Shown: positions 1 to 7,923 of the stretch, piece by piece | Layout: each line of letters starts with the position of its first letter | How positions within the stretch are numbered: the stretch's first letter is position 1 | NCBI GenBank assembly: GCA_937897665.1 | Contig: CALCPB010000118.1 | Location: 1-13,779, forward strand | DNA from: an uncultured Halomicronema sp. | GTDB taxonomy: Bacteria > Cyanobacteriota > Cyanobacteriia > Phormidesmidales > Phormidesmidaceae | Length of the DNA stretch: 13,779 nucleotides | Reading direction: 5' to 3' | Made by a program: the position numbers and the translations under genes | The notes under the pieces: model-generated | What the model saw: the letters and a program-made list of their open reading frames with translations, nothing else | Database searches by the model: none | What the model was told of the DNA's origin: nothing

Positions 1-772
1 CCTATAGGTCGGCCGCTGTGTGCTCGGCGTCCGCAGTGTGATCGGCAATGATCAAGACTTCAGAAGGGCCGGCTAGGGAGTCAATACCCACCGTGCCGAA
101 CACCTGTTTTTTGGCCAGGGTAACGTAAATGTTGCCCGGGCCCGTGATCACATTGACAGCAGGAATCGTCTCAGTGCCGTAAGCTAGGGCGGCGATTGCC
201 TGCGCTCCGCCCACGCGATAAATTTCCGTCACGCCCGCTTCCTGAGCCGCGACTAGCACGGCGGGGTTAATGACCCCCTGATCGCCGGGGGGCGTCACCA
301 TGACAATGCGCTCGACGCCCGCCACCTGAGCCGGAACAGCATTCATTAAAACCGTGCTGGGGTAAGCGGCTCGTCCACCCGGTACATAGATGCCGGCCCG
401 ATCAACGGCGGAATATCGCTTACCTAAGACCACGTCGCCCTTAAATTCCACCCAGCTACTTGGCACCCGCTGGCGATGAAAGGCTTCAATATTTTGATGC
501 GCGAGACGAATCGCATCAATTAGCTCCTTGGAGACCTGTTGATAGGCCGCATCAATCTCGGCCCCGCGCACCCGTAATCCCGCTGCGGTTAGCACCTGCT
601 GGTCAAAGTCGGCAGTGTACTGCAGCAACGCCTCGTCGCCCTGGCGCTGCACCGCTTGCAGAATCTCTCTAACGGTTGCTTCTTTGTGAAAAACCTGACT
701 GTCATGGGTGCGGTCACAGATTCGCTGCAACTCTACCTGTGCATCAGCTAACTGGTTGATAATGCGCAGCAT
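1..772 (-). CDS. hisD: Histidinol dehydrogenase (N-terminal part, cut by window edge)
   Basis: Histidinol dehydrogenase carries out the last two oxidations of histidine biosynthesis (L-histidinol to L-histidine, NAD-dependent, zinc enzyme, cytosolic). About 256 N-terminal residues are visible of a family length near 430; the 3-prime end lies left of the window. Family hallmarks are GIYVPGG (residues about 127-133), VGGAQAIAALAYGT (187-200), GPGNIYV (211-217) and IDSLAGPSEVLIIAD (230-244). The zinc-ligand Gln/His segment expected just after residue 256 is outside the window. The start is taken as the ATG at 772, giving MLRIINQ, which matches the usual cyanobacterial N-terminus; a TTG at 781 would add three residues. 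The Shine-Dalgarno sequence is weak (AGG about 12 bases upstream of the ATG). The gene diverges from rpsT across a 210-base spacer. The function is confident; only the exact start is uncertain. Confidence 0.95.
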
Positions 773-850
773 TTCGCACAAACCTGACTTAATAAGCGAT
801 AGAACTTAAGCTACCGAAGGACGGCCCTCCCGTAACCTGAGCTTGTTTTT

Positions 851-868
851 AGTAGGAAAACCCCTACT
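851..868. repeat. Interrupted palindrome AGTAGG-N6-CCTACT in the hisD/rpsT divergent spacer
   Basis: A perfect 6-base inverted repeat (851-856 with 863-868) around AAAACC lies between the divergent hisD and rpsT starts. It could be an operator or a small RNA hairpin. Neither gene ends here, so it is not a terminator for hisD or rpsT. A 6-base repeat is short and may be chance. Confidence 0.3.
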
Positions 869-933
869 GACTTATAGCTTAGCGCGGTTTCATTTGCCCA
901 TCCGTAGATGGCTAAACCGTTCCCCGGATTTGG

Positions 934-942
934 TGTTATGAT
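934..942 (+). promoter_or_regulatory. Candidate extended -10 promoter for rpsT
   Basis: TGTTATGAT fits an extended -10 element (TG, one base, then TATGAT, 5 of 6 to TATAAT). No good -35 hexamer sits 16-18 bases upstream, which is tolerated by extended -10 promoters. Transcription would begin near 949, giving a leader of about 34 bases before the rpsT GTG at 983. This is inferred from sequence pattern only. Confidence 0.45.
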
Positions 943-982
943 ACTGAATCTGTCGATTATTCTATGTGAGTTTGGGCGAGCT

Positions 983-1288
983 GTGGCAAATATCAAGTCT
1001 GCAATTAAACGCATTCAAGTATCAGAGCGTAACCGGGTACGCAACAAGTCTTATCGGTCAGCCGTCAAGACATTGACTAAGCGGTACCTCGACGCCTTAG
1101 ATGCCTACGCGGCTGACCCCAGTCCCACCGCCGCTGAAACCGTTCAAGCAGAGCTGTCGGCTGTCTTTAGCAAGGTTGACAAAGCGGTTAAGCGTGGTGT
1201 TTATCACGGCAATGCCGGGGCACGCCGGAAGTCTCGACTCGCTAAAGCCTGGAAAGCAGTCGAAGCTCAGAAAGCAACAGCATCCTAA
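983..1288 (+). CDS. rpsT: 30S ribosomal protein S20
   Basis: S20 is a small basic primary-binding protein of the 30S subunit that contacts 16S rRNA. The product is 101 residues, close to the usual 90-100. Its N-terminus (initiator, then [29 protein letters not shown]) and C-terminus ([19 protein letters not shown]) are classic S20. The start is set at the GTG at 983, preceded by GGGCGAG at 974-980. An in-frame ATG at 908 would add 25 residues (MAKPFPGFG...) that are not part of the family and would be translated from upstream of the likely promoter, so it is rejected. tatD follows after 22 bases, suggesting co-transcription. E. coli rpsT also uses a non-ATG start (UUG) linked to S20 autoregulation; whether GTG plays such a role here is unknown. 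Confidence 0.96.
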   Translation: MANIKSAIKRIQVSERNRVRNKSYRSAVKTLTKRYLDALDAYAADPSPTAAETVQAELSAVFSKVDKAVKRGVYHGNAGARRKSRLAKAWKAVEAQKATAS

Positions 1289-1310
1289 CAACGAGGTCGG
1301 ACGCTGCCTC

Positions 1311-2168
1311 ATGCAGTTGATTGACACCCACGTTCACATCAATTTTGAAACCTTTCGGCCTGATTTGGACGCCGTTGCTGCTGCTTGGCGGTCGGCCGGC
1401 GTGACTCACTTAGTCCACTCTTGTGTGGAGCCGAGTGAGTTTGCCGCGATGCAGGCGATCGCTGATCGCTACCCAGAGGTTTCACTAGCCGTGGGGCTGC
1501 ATCCCCTGGATATGGATAAGTGGACGCCTACCACTGCCCAGACTATCGAATCATTGGCGCGGGCCGATTCGCGCGTGGTCGCCATTGGTGAGACAGGCCT
1601 TGATTTTTATAAGGCAGATGATCAAAGCCTGCAAGCAGAAGCCTTTTGGCAGCAGTTGATGATTGCTCATCGATTGAATCTACCGGTGATTATCCATTGC
1701 CGGGATGCGGCAGCGGCAGCCGCTCAGCAGATCAAGGCTTTTCAATCTGAGGTTGGGGCCGTGACGGGGGTGATGCATTGCTGGGCTGGCACGCCGGCAG
1801 AAACGCAGTGGTTCTTGGAGTTGGGGTTCTACGTCAGCTTTAGCGGCATCGTGACATTTAAGAATGCTCATCAGGTCAAAGCATCGGCGCAGCTGGTGCC
1901 CAGCGATCGCCTCTTGGTCGAAACCGATTGCCCCTTTCTGACGCCAGTACCTCGCCGCAAAGAGCGGCGTAATCAACCCGCCAACGTATTGCATGTCGCG
2001 AGCTATTTGGCCGAACTGCGACAGGAGCCCTTAGCGACCTTAGCCAGTCAGACAACTGCGAATGCGATCCGTCTATTCCGACTACCGATTGAGGGCTCGA
2101 CCCGCTTGCCGGTGGCGGAATCTACGGATAAACCCACGGCTCAGAGAACAGCTTTGACAGAGCCTTAA
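1311..2168 (+). CDS. tatD: TatD-family metal-dependent DNase/hydrolase
   Basis: The gene encodes a 285-residue TatD-type TIM-barrel metal hydrolase. Characterised members are 3-prime to 5-prime DNases acting in the cytosol; the in vivo substrate here cannot be read from sequence. Metal-binding residues are all present: HxH near the N-terminus (H7, H9), HPLD (H64), [10 protein letters not shown] (E94), VIIHCRDA (H129), VMHCWAG (H156) and [10 protein letters not shown] (D206), followed by RRNQPANV. The ATG at 1311 is chosen because MQLIDTHVH is the family N-terminus; the reading frame is open upstream to 1101 but that part overlaps rpsT in another frame. GAGG at 1293-1296 is a distant Shine-Dalgarno. 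The family normally ends soon after the NAIRLF motif (about residues 251-256); here a polar, probably disordered tail of about 27 residues follows. It lies between rpsT and the rpo operon. Confidence 0.93.
   Translation: MQLIDTHVHINFETFRPDLDAVAAAWRSAGVTHLVHSCVEPSEFAAMQAIADRYPEVSLAVGLHPLDMDKWTPTTAQTIESLARADSRVVAIGETGLDFYKADDQSLQAEAFWQQLMIAHRLNLPVIIHCRDAAAAAAQQIKAFQSEVGAVTGVMHCWAGTPAETQWFLELGFYVSFSGIVTFKNAHQVKASAQLVPSDRLLVETDCPFLTPVPRRKERRNQPANVLHVASYLAELRQEPLATLASQTTANAIRLFRLPIEGSTRLPVAESTDKPTAQRTALTEP
1455..1462. repeat. HIP1 palindrome (in tatD)
   Basis: Exact GCGATCGC, the highly iterated palindrome of many cyanobacterial genomes, located in the tatD coding region. Confidence 0.9.
1903..1910. 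repeat. HIP1 palindrome (in tatD)
   Basis: Exact GCGATCGC near the 3-prime part of tatD, reading Ser-Asp-Arg in frame. Confidence 0.9.
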
Positions 2169-2232
2169 CATATTTTTTCGAGAAATAGGTGTTGACAAAT
2201 GTCTGAAGGTACGTTCTTTTTGTTAAGCTGGT

Positions 2233-2260
2233 TTGAAGCGTGAAATATTACCGGTGGAAT
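2233..2260 (+). promoter_or_regulatory. Candidate promoter for the rpoB operon
   Basis: TTGAAG (2233-2238, 4 of 6 to TTGACA), a 16-base spacer and TGGAAT (2255-2260, 4 of 6 to TATAAT) form a plausible sigma-70-type promoter, giving a leader of about 300 bases before rpoB. An exact TTGACA at 2192-2197 lies further upstream, but its best -10 partners (TCTTTT at 17 bases, TGTTAA at 23 bases) are poor. The choice between them is uncertain, and the true start site may be elsewhere in this spacer. Confidence 0.3.
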
Positions 2261-2296
2261 CTGGGGTAATGTGTTGTTTCTGTCTGAAAAAAGAAG

Positions 2297-2318
2297 TTGA
2301 GTTGGATCCCGAACTCGA
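2297..2318 (+). promoter_or_regulatory. Small hairpin in the rpoB leader
   Basis: TTGAGTT (2297-2303) pairs with AACTCGA (2312-2318) as 7 pairs including one G-U, around an 8-base loop. No T-run follows directly. It may be part of a folded leader RNA or be chance. Confidence 0.25.
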
Positions 2319-2443
2319 TCCTTAGCCATGAATCGCTAAAGCCAATTTTTCAGCCCGTTATCGCGAGTCCACCACGGCAATCTAGAAGGGGTCATAGATT
2401 TAGTGTTCAGAGATTTATTGAGGACAATCGAATCGGTTAAACG

Positions 2444-2475
2444 CTCTGCTAGAAATCTTTAGCAGAGTTCTTTTT
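2444..2475 (+). terminator. Intrinsic terminator or attenuator in the rpoB leader
   Basis: CTCTGCTAGA (2444-2453) pairs with TTTAGCAGAG (2458-2467) as a 10-pair stem with one G-U and an AATC loop, followed at once by TTCTTTTT. This is a canonical intrinsic terminator. It lies 276 bases after the tatD stop and about 95 bases before the rpoB start, downstream of the candidate rpoB promoter. It could therefore end rpsT-tatD read-through or act as an attenuator for rpoBC1C2. In E. coli a partial terminator between rplL and rpoB reduces rpoBC transcription; an equivalent role here is inference. Confidence 0.75.
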
Positions 2476-2483
2476 GCCGTTGT

Positions 2484-2507
2484 CTGTTGCCGACTGGAAG
2501 GCAGCGG
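2484..2507 (+). promoter_or_regulatory. Second hairpin in the rpoB leader, just after the terminator
   Basis: CTGTTGCC (2484-2491) can pair with GGCAGCGG (2500-2507), eight pairs including two G-U, around an 8-base loop. There is no immediate T-run, so it is not itself a terminator. It sits between the terminator-like hairpin and the rpoB ribosome binding site, where it could affect RNA stability or the fold of the leader. Confidence 0.4.
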
Positions 2508-2568
2508 TTATTTGTTTTGATGAGCTTTTTCTGTAGAGACTGTAGGGTTTGTCCGCCCGAGGAGACGC

Positions 2569-5500
2569 ATGACCGACCAAATCGCCACGATGTCCAACTT
2601 TACGCTGCCTGATCTGGTTGAAATCCAGCGCTCGAGCTTTCGATGGTTTTTACGAGAAGGACTAATTGAGGAGTTGGATAGCTTCTCACCCATCACCGAC
2701 TATACCGGCAAGCTAGAGCTGCACTTTATCGGGAAGGACTACAAGCTCAAGAGTCCCAAGTACATGGTAGACGAAGCCAAGCGGCGGGATGCTACCTATG
2801 GCGTACAAATGTATGTCCCCACTCGGTTGATTAATAAAGAGACGGGTGAGATTAAAGAGCAAGAGGTCTTTATTGGCGATTTGCCGCTCATGACCGATCG
2901 CGGCACGTTCATTATCAACGGGGCCGAGCGAGTCATTGTTAACCAGATTGTCCGCAGCCCAGGCGTTTACTACAAAGCCGACACCGATAAAAATGGTCGC
3001 CGCACCTACAACGCTAACTTGATCCCGAACCGGGGGGCTTGGCTCAAATTTGAGACTGATAAGAATGATCTGGTCTGGGTGCGGATTGACAAAACCCGTA
3101 AAATCTCTGCGCAGGTTTTGCTCAAGGCCTTAGGGCTGACCGATGCTGAGATCTTTGACTCACTGCGTCACCCAGAGTATTTCCAAAAGACGATTGACAA
3201 AGAAGGGCAGTTTAGCGAAGACGAAGCGCTACTCGAACTGTATCGTAAGCTGCGTCCCGGTGAGCCGCCTACAGTTTCAGGTGGACAGCAGCTCTTAGAA
3301 TCGCGCTTCTTTGATGCTAAGCGCTATGACTTGGGTCGGGTGGGACGCTACAAGCTCAATCGTAAGCTGCGCCTGAGTATTCCGGACACCACCCGGGTAT
3401 TGACGCCAGTAGATATCTTGTCGGCGATCGACTACCTGATCAACCTTGAGTTCGACACGGGCATGGTGGATGACATTGACCACTTGGGTAACCGCCGCGT
3501 GCGTTCTGTCGGCGAGCTCCTGCAAAATCAGGTGCGCGTGGGTCTCAATCGACTAGAGCGGATTATTCGAGAGCGGATGACCGTTTCTGATGCCGACTCG
3601 CTCACCCCGGCTTCCCTTGTAAACCCGAAACCCTTGGTAGCGGCAATCAAAGAGTTCTTTGGCTCCAGTCAGCTGTCTCAGTTTATGGACCAGACCAATC
3701 CCCTGGCTGAGTTGACCCATAAGCGTCGACTCAGTGCTTTGGGGCCGGGAGGCTTGACCCGTGAGCGAGCCGGTTTTGCGGTGCGTGAGATTCATCCCTC
3801 TCACTACGGTCGGATTTGCCCGATCGAAACGCCAGAAGGCCCGAATGCAGGGCTGATTGGTTCTCTGGCCACTCATGGTCGGGTCAACGATTTTGGCTTC
3901 ATTGAGACGCCCTTTTTCCGCGTTGAGCAAGGCCGGGTGCGGCGCGATTTGCCGCCTTCCTATATGACTGCGGATGAGGAAGATGATCTGCGGGTGGCGG
4001 CAGGCGACTTGCCGACTGATGCCGATGGTTACATCTTGGGTGATGCCGTTCCGGTGCGCTATCGGCAGGACTTCGCCGTATCGCCGCCGGAAGAGGTTGA
4101 CTATGTGGCGGTGTCGCCGGTGCAGATTATTTCGGTAGCAACCTCACTGATTCCCTTTTTAGAGCATGATGACGCCAACCGGGCGTTGATGGGTTCTAAC
4201 ATGCAGCGTCAAGCGGTGCCTCTATTACGGCCGGAACGACCTCTGGTTGGCACCGGGCTAGAAGCTCAGGCCGCACGTGACTCAGGCATGGTCATCGTCA
4301 GCCGCACAGCGGGTGAAGTGGTCTATGTTGATGCTGACTTGGTGCAGGTGCGAGATGAGCAGGGGCAGATCTATGACTATCCACTGCAAAAGTATCAGCG
4401 CTCTAACCAAGATACCTGTCTGAATCAGCGGCCTCTGGTGTTCCAAGGGGCGCAGGTGCAGGCGGGGCAGGTCTTGGCCGATGGCTCAGCGGCGGAAGGG
4501 GGCGAAATCGCCCTCGGTCAGAACGTCATCATCTCCTATATGCCCTGGGAAGGCTACAACTACGAAGACGCCATCCTCATTAGTGAGCGGCTGGTATTCG
4601 AGGACGTATACACCTCAATTCACGTCGAGAAATTTGAGATTGAGGCGCGCCAGACGAAGCTAGGGCCAGAAGAGATTACCCGTGAGATTCCCAACGTCGG
4701 TGAGGATGCGCTACGGCAGTTAGATGAGGGCGGGATCATTCGGATCGGGGCTTGGGTCGAGTCTGGTGACATTTTGGTGGGTAAGGTGACCCCCAAAGGC
4801 GAATCGGATCAGCCCCCGGAAGAAAAGCTGCTGCGGGCAATTTTTGGCGAAAAGGCAAGAGATGTGCGCGACAATTCGCTGCGGGTGCCTAACGGCGAAA
4901 AGGGCCGGGTGGTTGATGTGCGCGTCTTTACTCGTGAGCAGGGCGACGAGCTACCGCCGGGGGCCAATATGGTCGTGCGGGTTTACGTGGCGCAAAAACG
5001 CAAAATCCAGGTCGGTGACAAGATGGCGGGTCGCCACGGTAATAAGGGCATCATTTCCCGAATTCTACCGTTGGAAGATATGCCGTACTTGCCGGACGGT
5101 ACCCCGATTGATATCGTCCTCAATCCTTTGGGAGTGCCCTCCCGGATGAACGTCGGTCAGGTGTTTGAATGTCTATTGGGCTGGGCCGCCGAAAATCTAG
5201 ACGTGCGCTTTAAGATCACGCCGTTCGACGAGATGTACGACAAGGAAGCGTCGCGCAATACGACCCATGGGCAACTGCAGCAGGCGCGCGATCAGTCGGG
5301 TCAAGACTGGGTCTATAACCCTGACGATCCGGGCAAAATCCAGCTTTATGATGGTCGTACTGGCGAACCATTTGACCGCCCCGTTACGGTTGGGGTGGCC
5401 TACATGTTGAAGCTGGTGCACTTGGTCGATGACAAGATTCACGCGCGCTCGACAGGACCCTACTCGCTGGTGACACAACAGCCTTTGGGCGGCAAGGCCC

Positions 5501-5874
5501 AGCAGGGTGGACAGCGCTTCGGCGAGATGGAAGTGTGGGCACTGGAGGCTTACGGCGCTTCCTACACCCTGCAGGAGTTGCTAACGGTGAAGTCAGACGA
5601 TATGCAAGGGCGCAACGAAGCGCTTAACGCGATCGTTAAAGGCAAGGCGATTCCGCGACCAGGAACTCCCGAATCCTTCAAGGAGCTGATGCTAGAGATA
5701 CAGTCTCTTGTCTTGGACATAGCTGTCCATAAAGTAGAAACCAACGAAGATGGCACCAGTCGGGACGTTGAAGTTGACTTGATGTCTGATTTGAGTAATC
5801 GCCGAACACCGACTCGCCCCACTTACGAATCGATCGTGACCCCCGCTGAGGCGACAGAAGAAGTCGAAGAATAG
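2569..5874 (+). CDS. rpoB: DNA-directed RNA polymerase subunit beta
   Basis: This is the beta subunit of RNA polymerase core, 1101 residues, a normal size for cyanobacteria (E. coli beta is about 1340 because of lineage insertions). The start ATG at 2569 has a strong Shine-Dalgarno GAGGAG at 2559-2564; the conserved part begins at [12 protein letters not shown], so the internal ATG at 2590 is possible but less likely. Visible motifs: [14 protein letters not shown] (residues about 111-124); the rifampicin region around residues 365-394 with Q371, D374, H384, R387 and S389 all of the sensitive type; NYEDA (E666, D667); [12 protein letters not shown] with active-site lysines K818 and K826; and the C-terminal [22 protein letters not shown] clamp segment near residues 973-993. 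It is the first gene of the rpoB-rpoC1-rpoC2 operon. No frameshift or internal stop is seen. Confidence 0.99.
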   Translation: MTDQIATMSNFTLPDLVEIQRSSFRWFLREGLIEELDSFSPITDYTGKLELHFIGKDYKLKSPKYMVDEAKRRDATYGVQMYVPTRLINKETGEIKEQEVFIGDLPLMTDRGTFIINGAERVIVNQIVRSPGVYYKADTDKNGRRTYNANLIPNRGAWLKFETDKNDLVWVRIDKTRKISAQVLLKALGLTDAEIFDSLRHPEYFQKTIDKEGQFSEDEALLELYRKLRPGEPPTVSGGQQLLESRFFDAKRYDLGRVGRYKLNRKLRLSIPDTTRVLTPVDILSAIDYLINLEFDTGMVDDIDHLGNRRVRSVGELLQNQVRVGLNRLERIIRERMTVSDADSLTPASLVNPKPLVAAIKEFFGSSQLSQFMDQTNPLAELTHKRRLSALGPGGLTRERAGFAVREIHPSHYGRICPIETPEGPNAGLIGSLATHGRVNDFGFIETPFFRVEQGRVRRDLPPSYMTADEEDDLRVAAGDLPTDADGYILGDAVPVRYRQDFAVSPPEEVDYVAVSPVQIISVATSLIPFLEHDDANRALMGSNMQRQAVPLLRPERPLVGTGLEAQAARDSGMVIVSRTAGEVVYVDADLVQVRDEQGQIYDYPLQKYQRSNQDTCLNQRPLVFQGAQVQAGQVLADGSAAEGGEIALGQNVIISYMPWEGYNYEDAILISERLVFEDVYTSIHVEKFEIEARQTKLGPEEITREIPNVGEDALRQLDEGGIIRIGAWVESGDILVGKVTPKGESDQPPEEKLLRAIFGEKARDVRDNSLRVPNGEKGRVVDVRVFTREQGDELPPGANMVVRVYVAQKRKIQVGDKMAGRHGNKGIISRILPLEDMPYLPDGTPIDIVLNPLGVPSRMNVGQVFECLLGWAAENLDVRFKITPFDEMYDKEASRNTTHGQLQQARDQSGQDWVYNPDDPGKIQLYDGRTGEPFDRPVTVGVAYMLKLVHLVDDKIHARSTGPYSLVTQQPLGGKAQQGGQRFGEMEVWALEAYGASYTLQELLTVKSDDMQGRNEALNAIVKGKAIPRPGTPESFKELMLEIQSLVLDIAVHKVETNEDGTSRDVEVDLMSDLSNRRTPTRPTYESIVTPAEATEEVEE

Positions 5875-5882
5875 TGGCTTCC

Positions 5883-5904
5883 AGGCTGAGAAAACTCTCA
5901 GCCT
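5883..5904 (+). promoter_or_regulatory. Intercistronic hairpin between rpoB and rpoC1
   Basis: AGGCTGAG (5883-5890) and CTCAGCCT (5897-5904) form a perfect 8-base-pair stem with an AAAACT loop. It starts 8 bases after the rpoB stop and is followed by ATTTAGTCC rather than a T-run, so it should not terminate efficiently. A role in mRNA processing, stability or translational coupling is possible but inferred. Confidence 0.6.
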
Positions 5905-5961
5905 ATTTAGTCCCCGGTTGGTTGAAAACTAGCGCATATCTGTAGAAGGAAAGAGCTGAGC

Positions 5962-7833
5962 ATGGCAAAGCTAGAGCAGCGTTTTGATTACGTCAAAATT
6001 GGATTAGCGTCTCCTGAGCGAGTTCGTCAATGGGGGGAAAGGACGCTTCCCAACGGCATGGTTGTTGGCGAAGTCACCAAGCCTGAAACCATTAACTACC
6101 GCACGCTGAAGCCCGAAATGGATGGGCTATTTTGCGAGCGCATCTTTGGCCCCGCCAAAGATTGGGAATGTCACTGCGGTAAATATAAGCGGGTGCGGCA
6201 TCGTGGCATTGTTTGTGAGCGCTGTGGCGTTGAGGTGACGGAATCGCGAGTCCGCCGTCATCGGATGGGCTATATCAAGCTAGCCGCGCCAGTGGCGCAT
6301 GTTTGGTACCTCAAAGGCATTCCCAGCTACATTGCGATTTTGCTAGATATGCCGCTCAAGGATGTCGAGCAGATTGTCTATTTCAACGCGTACGTTGTGC
6401 TCGATCCCGGCAACGCTGACAATCTATCTTACAAACAGCTGCTGACCGAAGACCAGTGGATCGAAATTGAAGATCAGCTTTATGACGAAGAGTCTCAGCT
6501 GGTGGGGGTCGAAGTCGGGATTGGAGCTGAAGCGTTGCAGCGACTGCTGCAGGATCTGAACCTGGAGGAAGAGGCCGAAAATCTGCGAGAGCAAATCGCC
6601 GTCTCTAAGGGACAAAAGCGAGCCAAGCTGATTAAGCGCCTGCGGGTCACTGATAACTTTGTGGCCACGGGCTCTCGGCCGGATTGGATGGTGATCAACG
6701 CGATTCCGGTGATTCCCCCTGACTTGCGGCCCATGGTGCAGCTAGATGGAGGGCGCTTTGCTACCTCTGACCTGAACGATCTCTATCGTCGGGTGATCAA
6801 TCGCAACAATCGGCTGGCGCGACTGCAGGAAATCTTGGCGCCTGAGATTATCGTGCGTAATGAGAAGCGGATGCTGCAGGAGGCGGTGGATGCGCTGATT
6901 GATAATGGCCGTCGTGGCCGCACAGTCGTAGGTGCCAACAATCGTCCTCTGAAGTCTCTGTCGGACATTATTGAGGGTAAGCAAGGTCGTTTCCGGCAAA
7001 ACCTGTTGGGTAAGCGAGTTGACTACTCAGGTCGTTCAGTCATTGTGGTCGGCCCCAAGCTGAAGATTCACCAGTGCGGTTTGCCCCGCGAGATGGCGAT
7101 CGAGCTGTTTCAACCTTTTGTGATTCATCGCTTGATTCGTCAGGGGATGGTGAACAACATCAAGGCTGCGAAAAAGCTCATTCAGCGTAATGATCCCAGC
7201 GTTTGGGAAGTGCTGGAAGAGGTGATCGAGAGTCATCCGGTTATGTTGAACCGGGCACCGACGTTGCACCGTCTGGGCATTCAGGCTTTTGAACCGATTT
7301 TGGTTGAAGGCCGAGCTATTCAGCTGCACCCGTTAGTGTGTCCCGCCTTTAACGCTGACTTTGATGGAGACCAAATGGCTGTGCACGTGCCACTCTCGTT
7401 AGAAGCTCAGTCAGAAGCGCGACTACTCATGTTGGCCTCTAACAATGTGCTGTCTCCGGCCACTGGGCGACCCATTATTACGCCGAGTCAGGATATGGTG
7501 TTGGGTTGTTATTATCTGACGGCAGAGAATCCCTATGAGCAGAAGGGTGCTGGGCAAACCTTTGGCAATATGGAGGATGCCATTCTGGCCTTTGAACAGG
7601 GCACGGTCAGCCTACATGCTGAAGTCTGGCTGCGCTTTGATGGTTCGGTTGAGTCGGGCGGTGCTGACAATTTGGTGGAAGAGACAACCGAACCGGATGG
7701 TACGGTCAGGCGTCTTTATGAACATCGCCGCACTCGAGAAGATAGCGACGGTCAGTTGATTTCGCAATATATCAAAACGACGGCTGGGCGAATCATCTAC
7801 AACAAGACGGTACATGAGGCACTGGCGAACTAG
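5962..7833 (+). CDS. rpoC1: DNA-directed RNA polymerase subunit gamma (N-terminal half of beta-prime)
   Basis: In cyanobacteria and plastids beta-prime is split; rpoC1 encodes the N-terminal part (gamma subunit). The product is 623 residues, the expected size. Motifs in order: zinc-ribbon cysteines C70, C72, C85 and C88; [19 protein letters not shown] (from residue 239), next to the lid and rudder region; [16 protein letters not shown] (about 351-366); and the catalytic Mg-binding NADFDGDQ with D466, D468 and D470. The C-terminus ends at TTAGRIIYN plus a short tail, the usual split point. The ATG at 5962 has AAGGA at 5946-5950, a rather long 11 bases upstream. It lies 87 bases after rpoB and 90 bases before rpoC2. 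No anomalies are seen in the reading frame. Confidence 0.99.
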   Translation: MAKLEQRFDYVKIGLASPERVRQWGERTLPNGMVVGEVTKPETINYRTLKPEMDGLFCERIFGPAKDWECHCGKYKRVRHRGIVCERCGVEVTESRVRRHRMGYIKLAAPVAHVWYLKGIPSYIAILLDMPLKDVEQIVYFNAYVVLDPGNADNLSYKQLLTEDQWIEIEDQLYDEESQLVGVEVGIGAEALQRLLQDLNLEEEAENLREQIAVSKGQKRAKLIKRLRVTDNFVATGSRPDWMVINAIPVIPPDLRPMVQLDGGRFATSDLNDLYRRVINRNNRLARLQEILAPEIIVRNEKRMLQEAVDALIDNGRRGRTVVGANNRPLKSLSDIIEGKQGRFRQNLLGKRVDYSGRSVIVVGPKLKIHQCGLPREMAIELFQPFVIHRLIRQGMVNNIKAAKKLIQRNDPSVWEVLEEVIESHPVMLNRAPTLHRLGIQAFEPILVEGRAIQLHPLVCPAFNADFDGDQMAVHVPLSLEAQSEARLLMLASNNVLSPATGRPIITPSQDMVLGCYYLTAENPYEQKGAGQTFGNMEDAILAFEQGTVSLHAEVWLRFDGSVESGGADNLVEETTEPDGTVRRLYEHRRTREDSDGQLISQYIKTTAGRIIYNKTVHEALAN

Positions 7834-7851
7834 CGCCACCCGTTTCGTTGA

Positions 7852-7888
7852 GAGGAAGGCAAAGGGCTTGTCTTCCTCAGATCATTTT
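7852..7888 (+). promoter_or_regulatory. Strong hairpin with delayed T-run between rpoC1 and rpoC2
   Basis: GAGGAAGGCAA (7852-7862) pairs with TTGTCTTCCTC (7868-7878) as an 11-pair stem with one G-U and an AGGGC loop. A run of five T (7884-7888) begins five bases after the stem, which weakens it as a terminator. It could be a partial terminator tuning rpoC2, or an RNA processing or stability element. Confidence 0.55.
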
Positions 7889-7923
7889 TAGAGACTGAAA
7901 TCAAGCAAGGGCGAGAGGGCAAC

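Noticed and set aside
908..982. N-terminal extension of S20 from the ATG at 908
   Set aside because: The extra 25 residues are not part of the S20 family, and the GTG at 983 has the ribosome site and the conserved N-terminus.
1101..1310. Upstream part of the tatD reading frame overlapping rpsT
   Set aside because: The translated stretch overlaps rpsT in a different frame and has no TatD similarity; the family N-terminus begins at 1311.
2192..2197. Exact TTGACA as the rpoB -35 box
   Set aside because: No acceptable -10 lies 15-19 bases downstream (TCTTTT at 17), so it was not called as the main promoter, though it could work with an activator.
2321..2350. Possible terminator TTAGC-N8-GCTAA followed by a T-run, after tatD
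   Set aside because: The stem is only five pairs and the five T begin six bases after it; it is too weak compared with 2444-2475.
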